Assembly (NCBI GenBank): GCA_910578755.1
Contig: CAJTSZ010000048.1
Coordinates: 1 to 15,872 of the forward strand
Source: an uncultured Oscillospiraceae bacterium
Lineage (GTDB): Bacteria; Bacillota; Clostridia; Oscillospirales; Ruminococcaceae
Direction: 5' to 3'
Length of the DNA stretch: 15,872 bases
In this document: positions 5,653 to 12,633 of the stretch, one piece after another
Layout: each line of letters begins with the position of its first letter
Numbering within the stretch: position 1 is the stretch's first letter
Made by a program: the position numbers and the translations under genes
Notes under the pieces: model-generated
The model's input: only the letters and a program-made list of their open reading frames with translations
Told to the model about the DNA's origin: nothing
Databases searched by the model: none

Positions 5653-5900
5653 AAGGGGCCAGGCCCACGCCGTGGGGCTACAAGTTCGCTTTGCAAACTT
5701 GTAGTTCACCCCTTGGCCCCTTTTCTTTTGGAGGCAGGGGTTGCCTCCAGGCTTCTGCTCACGGGGCTTACCCAGCCCCGTACCCTGGGCCCCATTCTTT
5801 TGGCGAGAAAAGAATGGGGGAAGAAACAGCAATTCAGCGGGAACCCCGCTGAATTGGTGCTTCTTTTTCTCCCTTTTCTTTCGCTGGTGAAAGAAAAGGG
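5653..5900. repeat. Hairpin island I: seven consecutive palindromes
   Basis: No gene lies here. The palindromes in order are: AAGGGGCCA (5653-5661) with 5714-5722, enclosing a CCCAC/GTGGG hairpin and CTACAAGTT (5678-5686) with AACTTGTAG (5696-5704); TGGAGGCA (5729-5736) with 5742-5749; ACGGGGC (5761-5767) with 5775-5781; CCCATTCTTTT (5791-5801) with 5808-5818; CAATTCAGCGGG (5830-5841) with 5845-5856; CCCTTTTCTTTC (5871-5882) with 5889-5900. Most stems are perfect. Several modules recur at 13155-13250 and 13560-13588 in a different order. The island separates mscL from the solute-binding protein gene. Its role is unknown. Confidence 0.8.
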
Positions 5901-5924
5901 GCCGGGTTTGGGGTGGAAGCCCAT

Positions 5925-5954
5925 AAAAAAGCCCCGCAGCAGAAGCTGCGGGGC
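5925..5954 (-). terminator. Rho-independent terminator of the solute-binding protein gene
   Basis: A perfect 10-bp stem, GCCCCGCAGC (5931-5940) with GCTGCGGGGC (5945-5954), loop AGAA, with a minus-strand U6 from A5925-5930. It starts 9 nt past the stop codon. Confidence 0.93.
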
Positions 5955-5963
5955 CAAATCCCT

Positions 5964-7553
5964 TTAGTTTTCGTAGTAAAGGTTGTTGTACCAGTGTGCG
6001 CCGGATGGGAAGACTTCAAAGCCTTTCAGGTCTTTGTTCATAGAAACACAGGAAGATTTTGCGTCCAGTGCAGCCCATGGAGCGTCCTCCATAATCATTG
6101 CCTGAATTTCTTTGTACAGGGCCATACGCTCGTTGTCATCGGTGGAGGTGCGGGCTTTAATAATCAGCTCGTCCACTTTTGGGTTGGAGTAGAAGCCGCG
6201 GTTGCCGGTAGCGCCCCAGCAGTCGGTGTGGAACAGTGGGTAAATACATTCATCAGGATCCATAGAGTTACAGTTCCAGCCGTAGATGTACATTGGGCAC
6301 TGGCCGTTGTCCATAGCGTCCAGGAAGGCGCCGGAATCCATCAGCATAATTTCAACTTCAATGCCAATTTGGGCCAGGTTGTCCTGAATCAGCTGGGCGG
6401 TACGGTTTCTTGCTTCGCCAGAGGTGTAAACCTGGGTGCTGAAGCCGTTTTCGTAGCCGGCTTCCTTCATCAGCTCTTTGGCTTTTTCCAGGTTGTACTC
6501 GTAACCGGTAAGCTCTTCATTAAAGCCGCGAACAGTAGGAGCATAGACAGAGGTAGCTACTACGCCGTAGCCTTCCAATACAACGTCAACAATGTTTTCC
6601 TTGTTAATTGCGTAGTTGATAGCTTGTCTTACGCGGATATCATCAAATGGTTTTTGCTTCATGTTGAAAGCAAGGAAGTCCAGGGTGTTGCCGGTGAAGG
6701 TTTCGGTGTGGAGATTGGCGTTTTCTGTTACGCGGTTAATATCAACAGCATCTACAGAAATAACCAGGTCGGCCTCACCGTTTTCCAAAGCGATGGTTCT
6801 GGAGGAACCTTCTGGAATAACGCGGCAGGTAAGTTTCCCGGTTTTGCATGGGCCTTCAAAGTAATCCTCGTAACGTTCCAGGGTGTAGTGGTCGTTTGGA
6901 ACCCATTCAACAAACTTCATGGAGCCAGTACCCACTGCGGTGTCGAATTTATAGTTAGGGTCGCTGACAATTTTTTTGTTTAGGATACTTACGCCCGGGT
7001 GAGCCAGGTTAGGGATTAAAGGAGCGAATGGTTCGCTGAGCTTCAGGGTAATTTCGTAGTCGTTATCTATAACCACTTCGCTGATAGCTTCGATTTTCAT
7101 GGCAATACGCGGGCTTTCCAGGCAGCGTTCCAAGGTAAATTTAACGTCCTCAGCGGTGAGTTCGTCACCGTTGTGAAATTTAACGCCTTGGCGTAGCTTA
7201 AAGTGGTACTCGGTTGGGGAAACCTGTTCCCATTCTTCAGCCAGTTCCGGATGCAGGTTGCCCTGTGGGTCCATGTACAGCAAGCGGTTATACATATGGC
7301 GCAAAATTACGTGAGTATTGGCTTCGTTACTTACTACAGGGTCCAGGGATTTAATATCCGCACCCTGCAAAATAACAATTTCATCTTTTGTTACTTTGGA
7401 ATCCTTACCGCTGTCAGTGCTGGCACTGGAGTCCGGGTTGGAGCCAGTGTTGGCATTGTCAGAATCAGCATCGCCGGAGCTGCTGCAGCCTGCAAAGGCA
7501 GAAACAACCATGGTGCCAGCCAACAGCATGGCCAACAGTTTTGTTTTTTTCAT
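5964..7553 (-). CDS. ABC transporter substrate-binding lipoprotein, family 5 (oligopeptide/dipeptide/nickel type)
   Basis: This extracytoplasmic lipoprotein should capture peptides or a similar ligand for an ABC importer. The 529 residues begin with a lipoprotein signal: MKKTKLLAMLLAGTMVVSAF, then the lipobox AGC with lipidated C23. A Ser/Asp/Asn-rich linker (about 24-55) follows. The family 5 (SBP_bac_5) fold is shown by LHPELAEEWEQVSPTEYHFK, then LRQGVKFHNGDELTAEDVKF, the classic segment after the first domain, and by KPFDDIRVRQAINYAINKE. The length is normal for OppA/DppA relatives. The start ATG has AGGAGGG upstream. No permease or ATPase gene lies in the window and the gene has its own promoter and terminator, so it is an orphan that must share a transporter encoded elsewhere. 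The exact ligand cannot be read from sequence. Confidence 0.93.
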   Translation of the reverse strand: MKKTKLLAMLLAGTMVVSAFAGCSSSGDADSDNANTGSNPDSSASTDSGKDSKVTKDEIVILQGADIKSLDPVVSNEANTHVILRHMYNRLLYMDPQGNLHPELAEEWEQVSPTEYHFKLRQGVKFHNGDELTAEDVKFTLERCLESPRIAMKIEAISEVVIDNDYEITLKLSEPFAPLIPNLAHPGVSILNKKIVSDPNYKFDTAVGTGSMKFVEWVPNDHYTLERYEDYFEGPCKTGKLTCRVIPEGSSRTIALENGEADLVISVDAVDINRVTENANLHTETFTGNTLDFLAFNMKQKPFDDIRVRQAINYAINKENIVDVVLEGYGVVATSVYAPTVRGFNEELTGYEYNLEKAKELMKEAGYENGFSTQVYTSGEARNRTAQLIQDNLAQIGIEVEIMLMDSGAFLDAMDNGQCPMYIYGWNCNSMDPDECIYPLFHTDCWGATGNRGFYSNPKVDELIIKARTSTDDNERMALYKEIQAMIMEDAPWAALDAKSSCVSMNKDLKGFEVFPSGAHWYNNLYYEN

Positions 7554-7620
7554 GTTTTTCCCTCCTGAAGGAATTGGCCAACATTAAGCCAAAACCTCAT
7601 ATTACCGTTTTTCTTACCTG

Positions 7621-7700
7621 CTGTTTTGTGTAAAACAGATAAGGCAACGCTAATAGATTTAGCGCATGTATATAATAGCATTTATTTACTTACATAACAA
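7621..7700 (-). promoter_or_regulatory. Promoter with dyads for the solute-binding protein gene
   Basis: On the minus strand TTGTTA (7695-7700), a 17-bp spacer and TATTAT (7672-7677). Just downstream, about where transcription should start, is the dyad CGCTAA/TTAGCG (7648-7653 with 7659-7664), a candidate operator. A perfect leader hairpin CTGTTTT/AAAACAG (7621-7627 with 7632-7638) follows. Regulation by a repressor or by an RNA fold is inference. Confidence 0.6.
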
Positions 7701-7896
7701 GGCTAAATTAAAATTTTTGGTAAAAATTATAAAACAGGAAAGGCTTCTCATAAAAAATGAACAAAATGTAAATAAAAATTAAGTAAAATATACCATATTT
7801 TTGAATAGAAATTCAATATATCGTGGAATACTTAGAATATATTTACACAGGAAAAACCTGTATTTTCCTTTTGAGGTATTTATTCCCTGGCAACAG
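7701..7896. other. AT-rich intergenic stretch without visible features
   Basis: Part of the 384-bp gap between the solute-binding protein gene and the acetyltransferase gene. It is strongly AT-rich. A 62-codon plus-strand frame (7801-7989) lacks a ribosome binding site and runs into the neighbouring gene's antisense, so it was not accepted. I see no RNA gene or repeat. Confidence 0.5.
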
Positions 7897-7929
7897 CGAC
7901 AAACAACCGATAGCACAGGCTGTTTGTCG
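7897..7929 (-). terminator. Hairpin at the end of the acetyltransferase/MATE operon
   Basis: A perfect 9-bp stem, CGACAAACA (7897-7905) with TGTTTGTCG (7921-7929), around a 15-nt loop, starting 8 nt past the stop codon. No clear minus-strand U-run follows, so it is a weak terminator or a 3'-end stabilising hairpin. Confidence 0.5.
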
Positions 7930-7937
7930 TGGTTTTA

Positions 7938-8405
7938 TTACTTTATTTTGTTTTTAGAAAAACAGTATACCATTACGTCCTCGCCATGAATATCCTTTTC
8001 CCCGTTAAAAGCAAATCCAAAGCTTTGGTACAGCTGAATTGCCTTTTGGTTGTTTTGGTATACACTAAGGAAAACCTTTTTGCAGTGATACTCCTGCTTT
8101 AACCGCTGAAGCAGCCCTTCCACAGCCGCGCGGCCGTAGCCCTTGCCTTGGTATTTGGTGTCTATAAGCAGCCGGTCCAGCCAAACGCGGCCCAGGGGCA
8201 AATACTCCCAAAAGTAGCCGTACATGGCAAAGCCAATTAAAACAGTGCCGTGGTAAATCCCTACGGGGCGCCAATCCTTGCGGCTACTGGCTTCTTCCAG
8301 GCATTGGCTTACCGATTCCACAAACCCCTCCTGGCCGGGCGCCAGGGAAAGCTCTTTGGCTTGGACGCTGCTTTCTTTGGTAATTGGTTCAAAATGTAGG
8401 TTCAT
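7938..8405 (-). CDS. GNAT-family N-acetyltransferase, BltD-like (spermine/spermidine type)
   Basis: This cytosolic enzyme should transfer acetyl from acetyl-CoA to an amine. The 155 residues show the GNAT core: RVWLDRLLIDTKYQGKGYG (73-91), with the pyrophosphate-binding Q86-G-K-G-Y-G91, then VFLSVYQNNQKAIQLYQSFG (111-130), the typical motif B with a conserved tyrosine, and the ending FNGEKDIHGEDVMVY (133-147). The WLDRLLID and GEDVMVY segments resemble BltD/PaiA polyamine acetyltransferases, so a polyamine-like substrate is a reasonable guess. The start at 8405 is fixed by GGGAGGA 6 nt upstream; the ATG at 8429 has none. It lies 24 nt after the MATE stop, so the two genes form one operon. Confidence 0.88.
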   Translation of the reverse strand: MNLHFEPITKESSVQAKELSLAPGQEGFVESVSQCLEEASSRKDWRPVGIYHGTVLIGFAMYGYFWEYLPLGRVWLDRLLIDTKYQGKGYGRAAVEGLLQRLKQEYHCKKVFLSVYQNNQKAIQLYQSFGFAFNGEKDIHGEDVMVYCFSKNKIK

Positions 8406-8429
8406 ATTTTTCCTCCCGCTACTGCGCAT

Positions 8430-9758
8430 TTATACTTCAGAGTATTTTTTCATACAGTATGCTGTAACAAACAGGGAAAGGAATTCTGCCACAGGCACAG
8501 TAAACCAAAGCCCGATAATTCCCCAAAGCAAAGGCAGCAGCAAAATTCCCGCAACTAAAAATACAAAGGTGCGCATAAAGGAAATAAACGCCGACACCCT
8601 GCCGTTGGAAAGGGCTGTAAACCAGGCGGAAGCAAAAATGTTTATTCCCATAAACAAGTATGCAATAGAGAATTTTGGCAGGCCTTCCACCACCAGGTGG
8701 TACACTGGCGTGCCCTGGCCGGAAAATATTGCCGCCATGGGCGACGCCAGGGAAACAGCGGCCAGCAGCACTGCAACGCCAAACACTGCCAAAGCAGAAA
8801 AACTAATTTTTTTAATGCGTTTCAGCTTTTCCTCATTGCCTTCCCCGTAGTTATAGCTAATAAGGGGGGCAGTTCCCATGGAATACCCAAAGTAAATGGC
8901 AACCAAAATGGCGTCGGTGTACAAAATAATGGTAATGGCCGCTACACCGTCTGCCCCCAGCAGGCGCATCATTGTAATATTAAACAGGTACATTGTTACA
9001 CTACCGGCCAAGCTGGTTACCATTTCAGAGGAGCCATTGGCCACAACGTGGAGCAGTACCTTACCGTCTATAACTGGGCGTACCAGACGCAGCCCGCAGC
9101 CTTTCCTTTGGCTTACAGTAAAGTAGAACAAGCCAATGAGCCCTGGGACAGAATAACCAATGCCAGTAGCCACAGCAGCGCCCGCAATTCCCCAGCCCAT
9201 GGAATATACAAACACATAGTCCAAAAGGATGTTGGTTACACCGCCCAAGGCCACAGCCCCAAGCCCCAGGCCGGAGTGGCCGGCAGTTACAAAAAAGCCC
9301 TGGAATAATATTTGTAGCACGAAGCAGGGCATAAAAGGCAGTAGTGTCGATAAATACAGAATACAGTAGGGCAGCACGGTTTCATTGGCCCCAAGAAGCT
9401 GCACCAGGCTGGGCAGAAACACCTTGCCTAAAAGCAAAACAGTAAAGCCAATTACCACGCCTAAAAGGATCAGCATAGAAAAATTGCGGTTTGCCTCCTC
9501 CTGGCGGCCCTCGCCCATTTTGCGGGCAATAACGGCGCTGCCCCCGGCAGAAAGCATAATGCCTACTGTCATAACCAGCATAATAAAGGGATACACCAGG
9601 TTTACAGCGGAAAGGGCTTCAATGCCTACCAACCGGGAAATAAATACCCCATCCACCATGGTGTACAGGTTCATAAATACCATCATTGCTACTGTTGGCA
9701 TGGCAAAGGACATAAGGGATGCAACTGTTATTTTTCTGGAAAGCGCGTTTTGTTCCAC
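8430..9758 (-). CDS. MATE-family multidrug efflux transporter
   Basis: This inner-membrane antiporter should export cationic drugs or metabolites using a Na+ or H+ gradient. The 442 residues form about 12 hydrophobic helices in two halves. The N-terminal signature NLYTMVDGVFISRLVGIEAL (30-49) is typical of MATE proteins, as are AGGSAVIARKMGEGR in the first half and YSMGTAPLISYNYGEGN in the second. The start is GTG 9758: the site AGGAGGG (9765-9771) lies 6 nt upstream of it and overlaps the upstream ATG at 9776, which has no site of its own. It is the first gene of an operon with the acetyltransferase. A MerR gene is divergent across a 264-bp gap that carries hairpins. No clear sigma-A promoter was seen for this operon, which would fit activation by that regulator. 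Confidence 0.94.
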   Translation of the reverse strand: MEQNALSRKITVASLMSFAMPTVAMMVFMNLYTMVDGVFISRLVGIEALSAVNLVYPFIMLVMTVGIMLSAGGSAVIARKMGEGRQEEANRNFSMLILLGVVIGFTVLLLGKVFLPSLVQLLGANETVLPYCILYLSTLLPFMPCFVLQILFQGFFVTAGHSGLGLGAVALGGVTNILLDYVFVYSMGWGIAGAAVATGIGYSVPGLIGLFYFTVSQRKGCGLRLVRPVIDGKVLLHVVANGSSEMVTSLAGSVTMYLFNITMMRLLGADGVAAITIILYTDAILVAIYFGYSMGTAPLISYNYGEGNEEKLKRIKKISFSALAVFGVAVLLAAVSLASPMAAIFSGQGTPVYHLVVEGLPKFSIAYLFMGINIFASAWFTALSNGRVSAFISFMRTFVFLVAGILLLPLLWGIIGLWFTVPVAEFLSLFVTAYCMKKYSEV

Positions 9759-9840
9759 GCGTTTCCCTCCTCTCATATGTAATATTTTTATTGTTTATGG
9801 ATAAAAGTTGATGTGCAGGCCTAGGCCTCTGCGGCCCCTA

Positions 9841-9956
9841 CTTTCCACTAGAAAGAAAGGGGGCACAAGTTGGGCATAGCCCAACTTGCTAACTTACAGC
9901 GGCGCGCCGCTGTAAGTTTTGGGGCTGCAAGCACCACAAAAAGTTTCCGTAAACTT
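9841..9956. repeat. Hairpin island II, including a perfect 28-bp palindrome
   Basis: Four palindromes lie in a row: CTTTC/GAAAG (9841-9845 with 9851-9855); CAAGTTGGGC (9866-9875) with GCCCAACTTG (9879-9888); a loopless 28-bp palindrome whose left half is AACTTACAGCGGCG (9891-9904) and whose right half 9905-9918 is its exact complement; and AAGTTT/AAACTT (9941-9946 with 9951-9956), which abuts the merR -35 box. AGAAAGGGGGC (9854-9864) is shared with 4565-4575. The palindrome could form a cruciform or bind a dimeric protein. Confidence 0.8.
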
Positions 9957-10002
9957 GCGCTTTTTTTCTGCATAGGTTATGATAAACCATACAGTAACTG
10001 TA
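9955..10002 (+). promoter_or_regulatory. Promoter and dyad of the MerR-family gene
   Basis: TTGCGC (9955-9960), a 17-bp spacer and TATGAT (9978-9983). At the expected start of transcription lies the perfect 13-bp dyad TACAGT-A-ACTGTA (9990-10002). A second dyad GGTT/AACC (9975-9978 with 9985-9988) spans the -10 box. The dyads may be an autoregulatory site. Confidence 0.55.
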
Positions 10003-10022
10003 AAGTCAAGGGGTTTTTGTAT

Positions 10023-10850
10023 ATGAGTGAAAAGAAAGAAATTCTGTTTACCGCAGGGCAATTTGCCGCCCTGCACAATATTAATAAACGCACACTGCAT
10101 TATTACGACCAAATTGGCCTGTTTTCTCCCGCCTGCAAAGGGGAAAATGGCTACCGCTATTATACCTATTTGCAAAGTATGACATTGGAACTGCTGCTTA
10201 CCATGCGGGAACTGGGAATGTCCATTGAAGAAATACGCATCTATATGGAAAACTGCAGCGCGCCTGCTTTGCTTAAAATTATTGATGACCGCAAAAACCA
10301 AATTAACCAAACCATCTTCCGGTTGAAAAAAATAAAAAATCTGCTGCAAAAAAAGGAGGACCAGCTTATATTTTCCATGAATGCCGACCTAAATGCCATC
10401 ACACTGGCCCATTGCCCAAAGGAATATTTAATTGTCAGCCCCGCTGTAACTGTCAATATCGACAACGACCTTCCTTTTTTGGTGGAACACAGCCGGGGCA
10501 TAAAGGAGCACCGGCTGTATAACCGAAGCTACGGGACCATGCTTTCCATAGAACAAATTACCGCCGGCCAGTTTGAAACAGGCTATTGTTTTTACACTAA
10601 GGTGCCTTCCCCAAAAAATAAGGAGCATTTGTTCCAAAAGCCTGCAGGAGTGTATTTGCGCGGCTGGTGTGTTGGCCTTTGGGATAAGTTGCCTGCCGCA
10701 TACAGCCGCATGCTGGCCTATGCCCAGGAGCATGGGTACACCCTTACCGGCTATTCTTACGAGGAAGGCATCAATGAAATGGCCATAAGCAGTATGGAGG
10801 AGTATATTACGCAAATTGAAATTTTAGTTGAAAACCCGCCAAAGCTTTAA
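10023..10850 (+). CDS. MerR-family transcriptional regulator with a GyrI/BmrR-like ligand domain
   Basis: This is a DNA-binding regulator likely sensing a small amphipathic molecule. The 275 residues show a MerR winged HTH (about 6-75; FTAGQFAALHNINKRTLHYY, then DQIGLFSPA and NGYRYYTY), a coiled-coil dimerisation helix (about 84-114) and a C-terminal effector domain of BmrR/GyrI type (about 130-270, with GVYLRGWCVGLWDKLPAAYS). It lacks the paired cysteines expected of metal-sensing MerR proteins after the HTH. ATG 10023 follows AAGGGG; the longer frame to 9870 crosses hairpins and was not used. It is divergent from the MATE/GNAT operon, which makes it the likely local regulator. This matches the BltR arrangement. 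Confidence 0.9.
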   Translation: MSEKKEILFTAGQFAALHNINKRTLHYYDQIGLFSPACKGENGYRYYTYLQSMTLELLLTMRELGMSIEEIRIYMENCSAPALLKIIDDRKNQINQTIFRLKKIKNLLQKKEDQLIFSMNADLNAITLAHCPKEYLIVSPAVTVNIDNDLPFLVEHSRGIKEHRLYNRSYGTMLSIEQITAGQFETGYCFYTKVPSPKNKEHLFQKPAGVYLRGWCVGLWDKLPAAYSRMLAYAQEHGYTLTGYSYEEGINEMAISSMEEYITQIEILVENPPKL

Positions 10851-10890
10851 CCCTGTAAAAAACATGGCCCTCCTAAATTTTTATCCTGAC

Positions 10891-10902
10891 AATTTGTATA
10901 AT
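10891..10902 (+). promoter_or_regulatory. Possible -10 region for the penicillin-binding protein gene
   Basis: A perfect TATAAT (10897-10902) lies 57 bp before the TTG start, with TTTG directly ahead of it. No good -35 hexamer is found at 16-18 bp, so this is tentative. Confidence 0.4.
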
Positions 10903-10959
10903 TTGTTTTGCGGCAGCCCATATTCCCCTTATTAAACAGGAACAAGGGGAGGTATTTGT

Positions 10960-12570
10960 TTGGGAAAAAGGATGATAACCTTATACTCCATACTTATTTT
11001 TTGCTTCAGCATTTTAATACTGCGGGTTTATGTGCTGACCCAAAGTACGGACCTGACAGCGGCGGCAGCCAGCCAAAGCACTTATACCGTTGATGTAACA
11101 AAAACGAGAGGCGCCATTTACGATGCAAACTTAAACCGGCTGACAGACACCAAGGAAGATATTATTTCTGTAGTGGCGCCAAGCCCGGAATCCATGATGG
11201 CGGTTGCGTCAAATGTAACAGGGCCCCAACGGCAAATCATACTAAACCAAATGACCAGCGGCCTGCCCTTTTTGTGCCAGACAGGGAAAAAAATTTATTC
11301 CAAGGGCATAGAAAACTTTACCGTAACAAAACGGTGGGAGGATAACGCCCTTGCGCCCCATATTTTAGGGTATTTGGACGGAGAGGGCAAGGCGGTAAAC
11401 GGGATAGAATTGGCTTATGACCAGCTGTTGGCAGAGGCCGGGGAAGAGGTAAAGGTGCGCTACACCGTTGACGGCATGCAGTCCCCTTTGCCGGAGAGCA
11501 TACCGGAAATTATAGGCAGCAGCCAGCCGCCAAAGGCTGGGGTAGTGCTCACTTTGGATAAAGAGATACAGCAGATGGTGCAGTCCGTAGCGGAGGAAAG
11601 CATTGCTGCCGGGGCGGTTGTGGTAATGGATGTGGAAACAGGGAAAATAAGGGCCTGTGCAAGTGTGCCAACCTTTTCCCCCAGCCAGGTGGCCCAGGCT
11701 TTACAGGACCAGGCTTCCCCGCTGTTTAACAGGGCTTTTGCAGGGTACAGCGTGGGCTCTACCTTTAAACTGGCAGTAGCTGCCGCGGCCTTGGAGCAAG
11801 GGGTGCCAACCTCTACCCAAGAAACCTGCCTGGGTGGAATTACAGTAAACGGAAGAATGTTTTACTGTCACAACCGGGGGGGCCACGGGGAAGTAGATAT
11901 GCAGGAGGCCATTGAGCAGTCCTGCAACCCTTATTTTGTAAAGCTGGGCCAGGAAACAGGCGGGGCCAATATTATTTATATGGCCCAGGCCATGGGTTTT
12001 GGCGCGCCAGCAGAATTTGCCCCCGGTGTTGTTTCCTCAGGAGGGTATTTGCCCGCCGTAAAGGAGATTACCAATAATATGGATTTGGCAAACCTCTCCT
12101 TTGGCCAGGGCACGCTGCTGGCTACGCCGGTGCAAATTGCGGCCATGGTAAGCTCCATTGCCAACGGCGGTTATGCAGTGGTGCCCTCCCTAGTGGAAGG
12201 GATAACCCAGGATGGCAAAGCAGTGGAACCAGTACAGCCGGAATATGTCCGCAATAAAATTATGTCCTCCACAACGGCGGATACCCTGCGCCGTTTTATG
12301 GTGGCAGTGGTGGAGGAGGGCAGCGGTACCGGCGGCAAGCCGGAAGAAGGGGGAGCAGGCGGCAAAACAGCCTCCGCCCAAACAGGCCATTACAACGAAA
12401 CCGGGGAGGAAATTGTCCATGCCTGGTTTGCCGGTTTTTTCCCGGAACAACAGCCAAAGTATGCGGTAGTTGTTTTAGTGGAAGGGGGAGAATTTGGGGG
12501 AAAAGTAGCCTCACCCATTTTTAAACGCATTGCAGATGAAATTTATTCCATGGAAGGGAAAATGGAGTAA
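10960..12570 (+). CDS. Class B penicillin-binding protein (peptidoglycan D,D-transpeptidase)
   Basis: This membrane-anchored enzyme cross-links peptidoglycan stem peptides. The 536 residues show one N-terminal membrane anchor (about 6-26), the dimerisation-domain signature TRGAIYDANLNRL (49-61), and a transpeptidase domain with all three active-site motifs: S267-T-F-K270 (catalytic serine), S321-C-N323 and K469-T-A471. The last replaces the classic KTG with KTA, followed by SAQTG. A Gly-rich insert (about 455-468) precedes it. At 536 residues it is on the short side, closer to PbpA-like proteins than to large FtsI/SpoVD proteins with PASTA domains, which are absent. The start is TTG, chosen because AAGGGGAGG lies 7 nt upstream; ATG 10972 is the alternative. 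The gene stands alone and no canonical terminator follows, only the palindromic array from 12634. Confidence 0.93.
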   Translation: MGKRMITLYSILIFCFSILILRVYVLTQSTDLTAAAASQSTYTVDVTKTRGAIYDANLNRLTDTKEDIISVVAPSPESMMAVASNVTGPQRQIILNQMTSGLPFLCQTGKKIYSKGIENFTVTKRWEDNALAPHILGYLDGEGKAVNGIELAYDQLLAEAGEEVKVRYTVDGMQSPLPESIPEIIGSSQPPKAGVVLTLDKEIQQMVQSVAEESIAAGAVVVMDVETGKIRACASVPTFSPSQVAQALQDQASPLFNRAFAGYSVGSTFKLAVAAAALEQGVPTSTQETCLGGITVNGRMFYCHNRGGHGEVDMQEAIEQSCNPYFVKLGQETGGANIIYMAQAMGFGAPAEFAPGVVSSGGYLPAVKEITNNMDLANLSFGQGTLLATPVQIAAMVSSIANGGYAVVPSLVEGITQDGKAVEPVQPEYVRNKIMSSTTADTLRRFMVAVVEEGSGTGGKPEEGGAGGKTASAQTGHYNETGEEIVHAWFAGFFPEQQPKYAVVVLVEGGEFGGKVASPIFKRIADEIYSMEGKME

Positions 12571-12633
12571 AACAGTTAGGGAAGTATTAACAAAATTTTA
12601 ATGAATAACCCAATAACTTCTTGTGCAAATTGT

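Noticed and set aside
5913..6983. A 356-codon plus-strand frame
   Set aside because: It is antisense to the clearly recognisable solute-binding protein gene and begins inside that gene's terminator region.
7801..7989. A 62-codon plus-strand frame in an AT-rich gap
   Set aside because: It has no ribosome binding site and overlaps the end of the acetyltransferase gene in antisense.
9870..10022. An N-terminal extension of the MerR-family gene
   Set aside because: It would be translated across hairpins and the gene's own promoter. The HTH domain begins just after the ATG at 10023.
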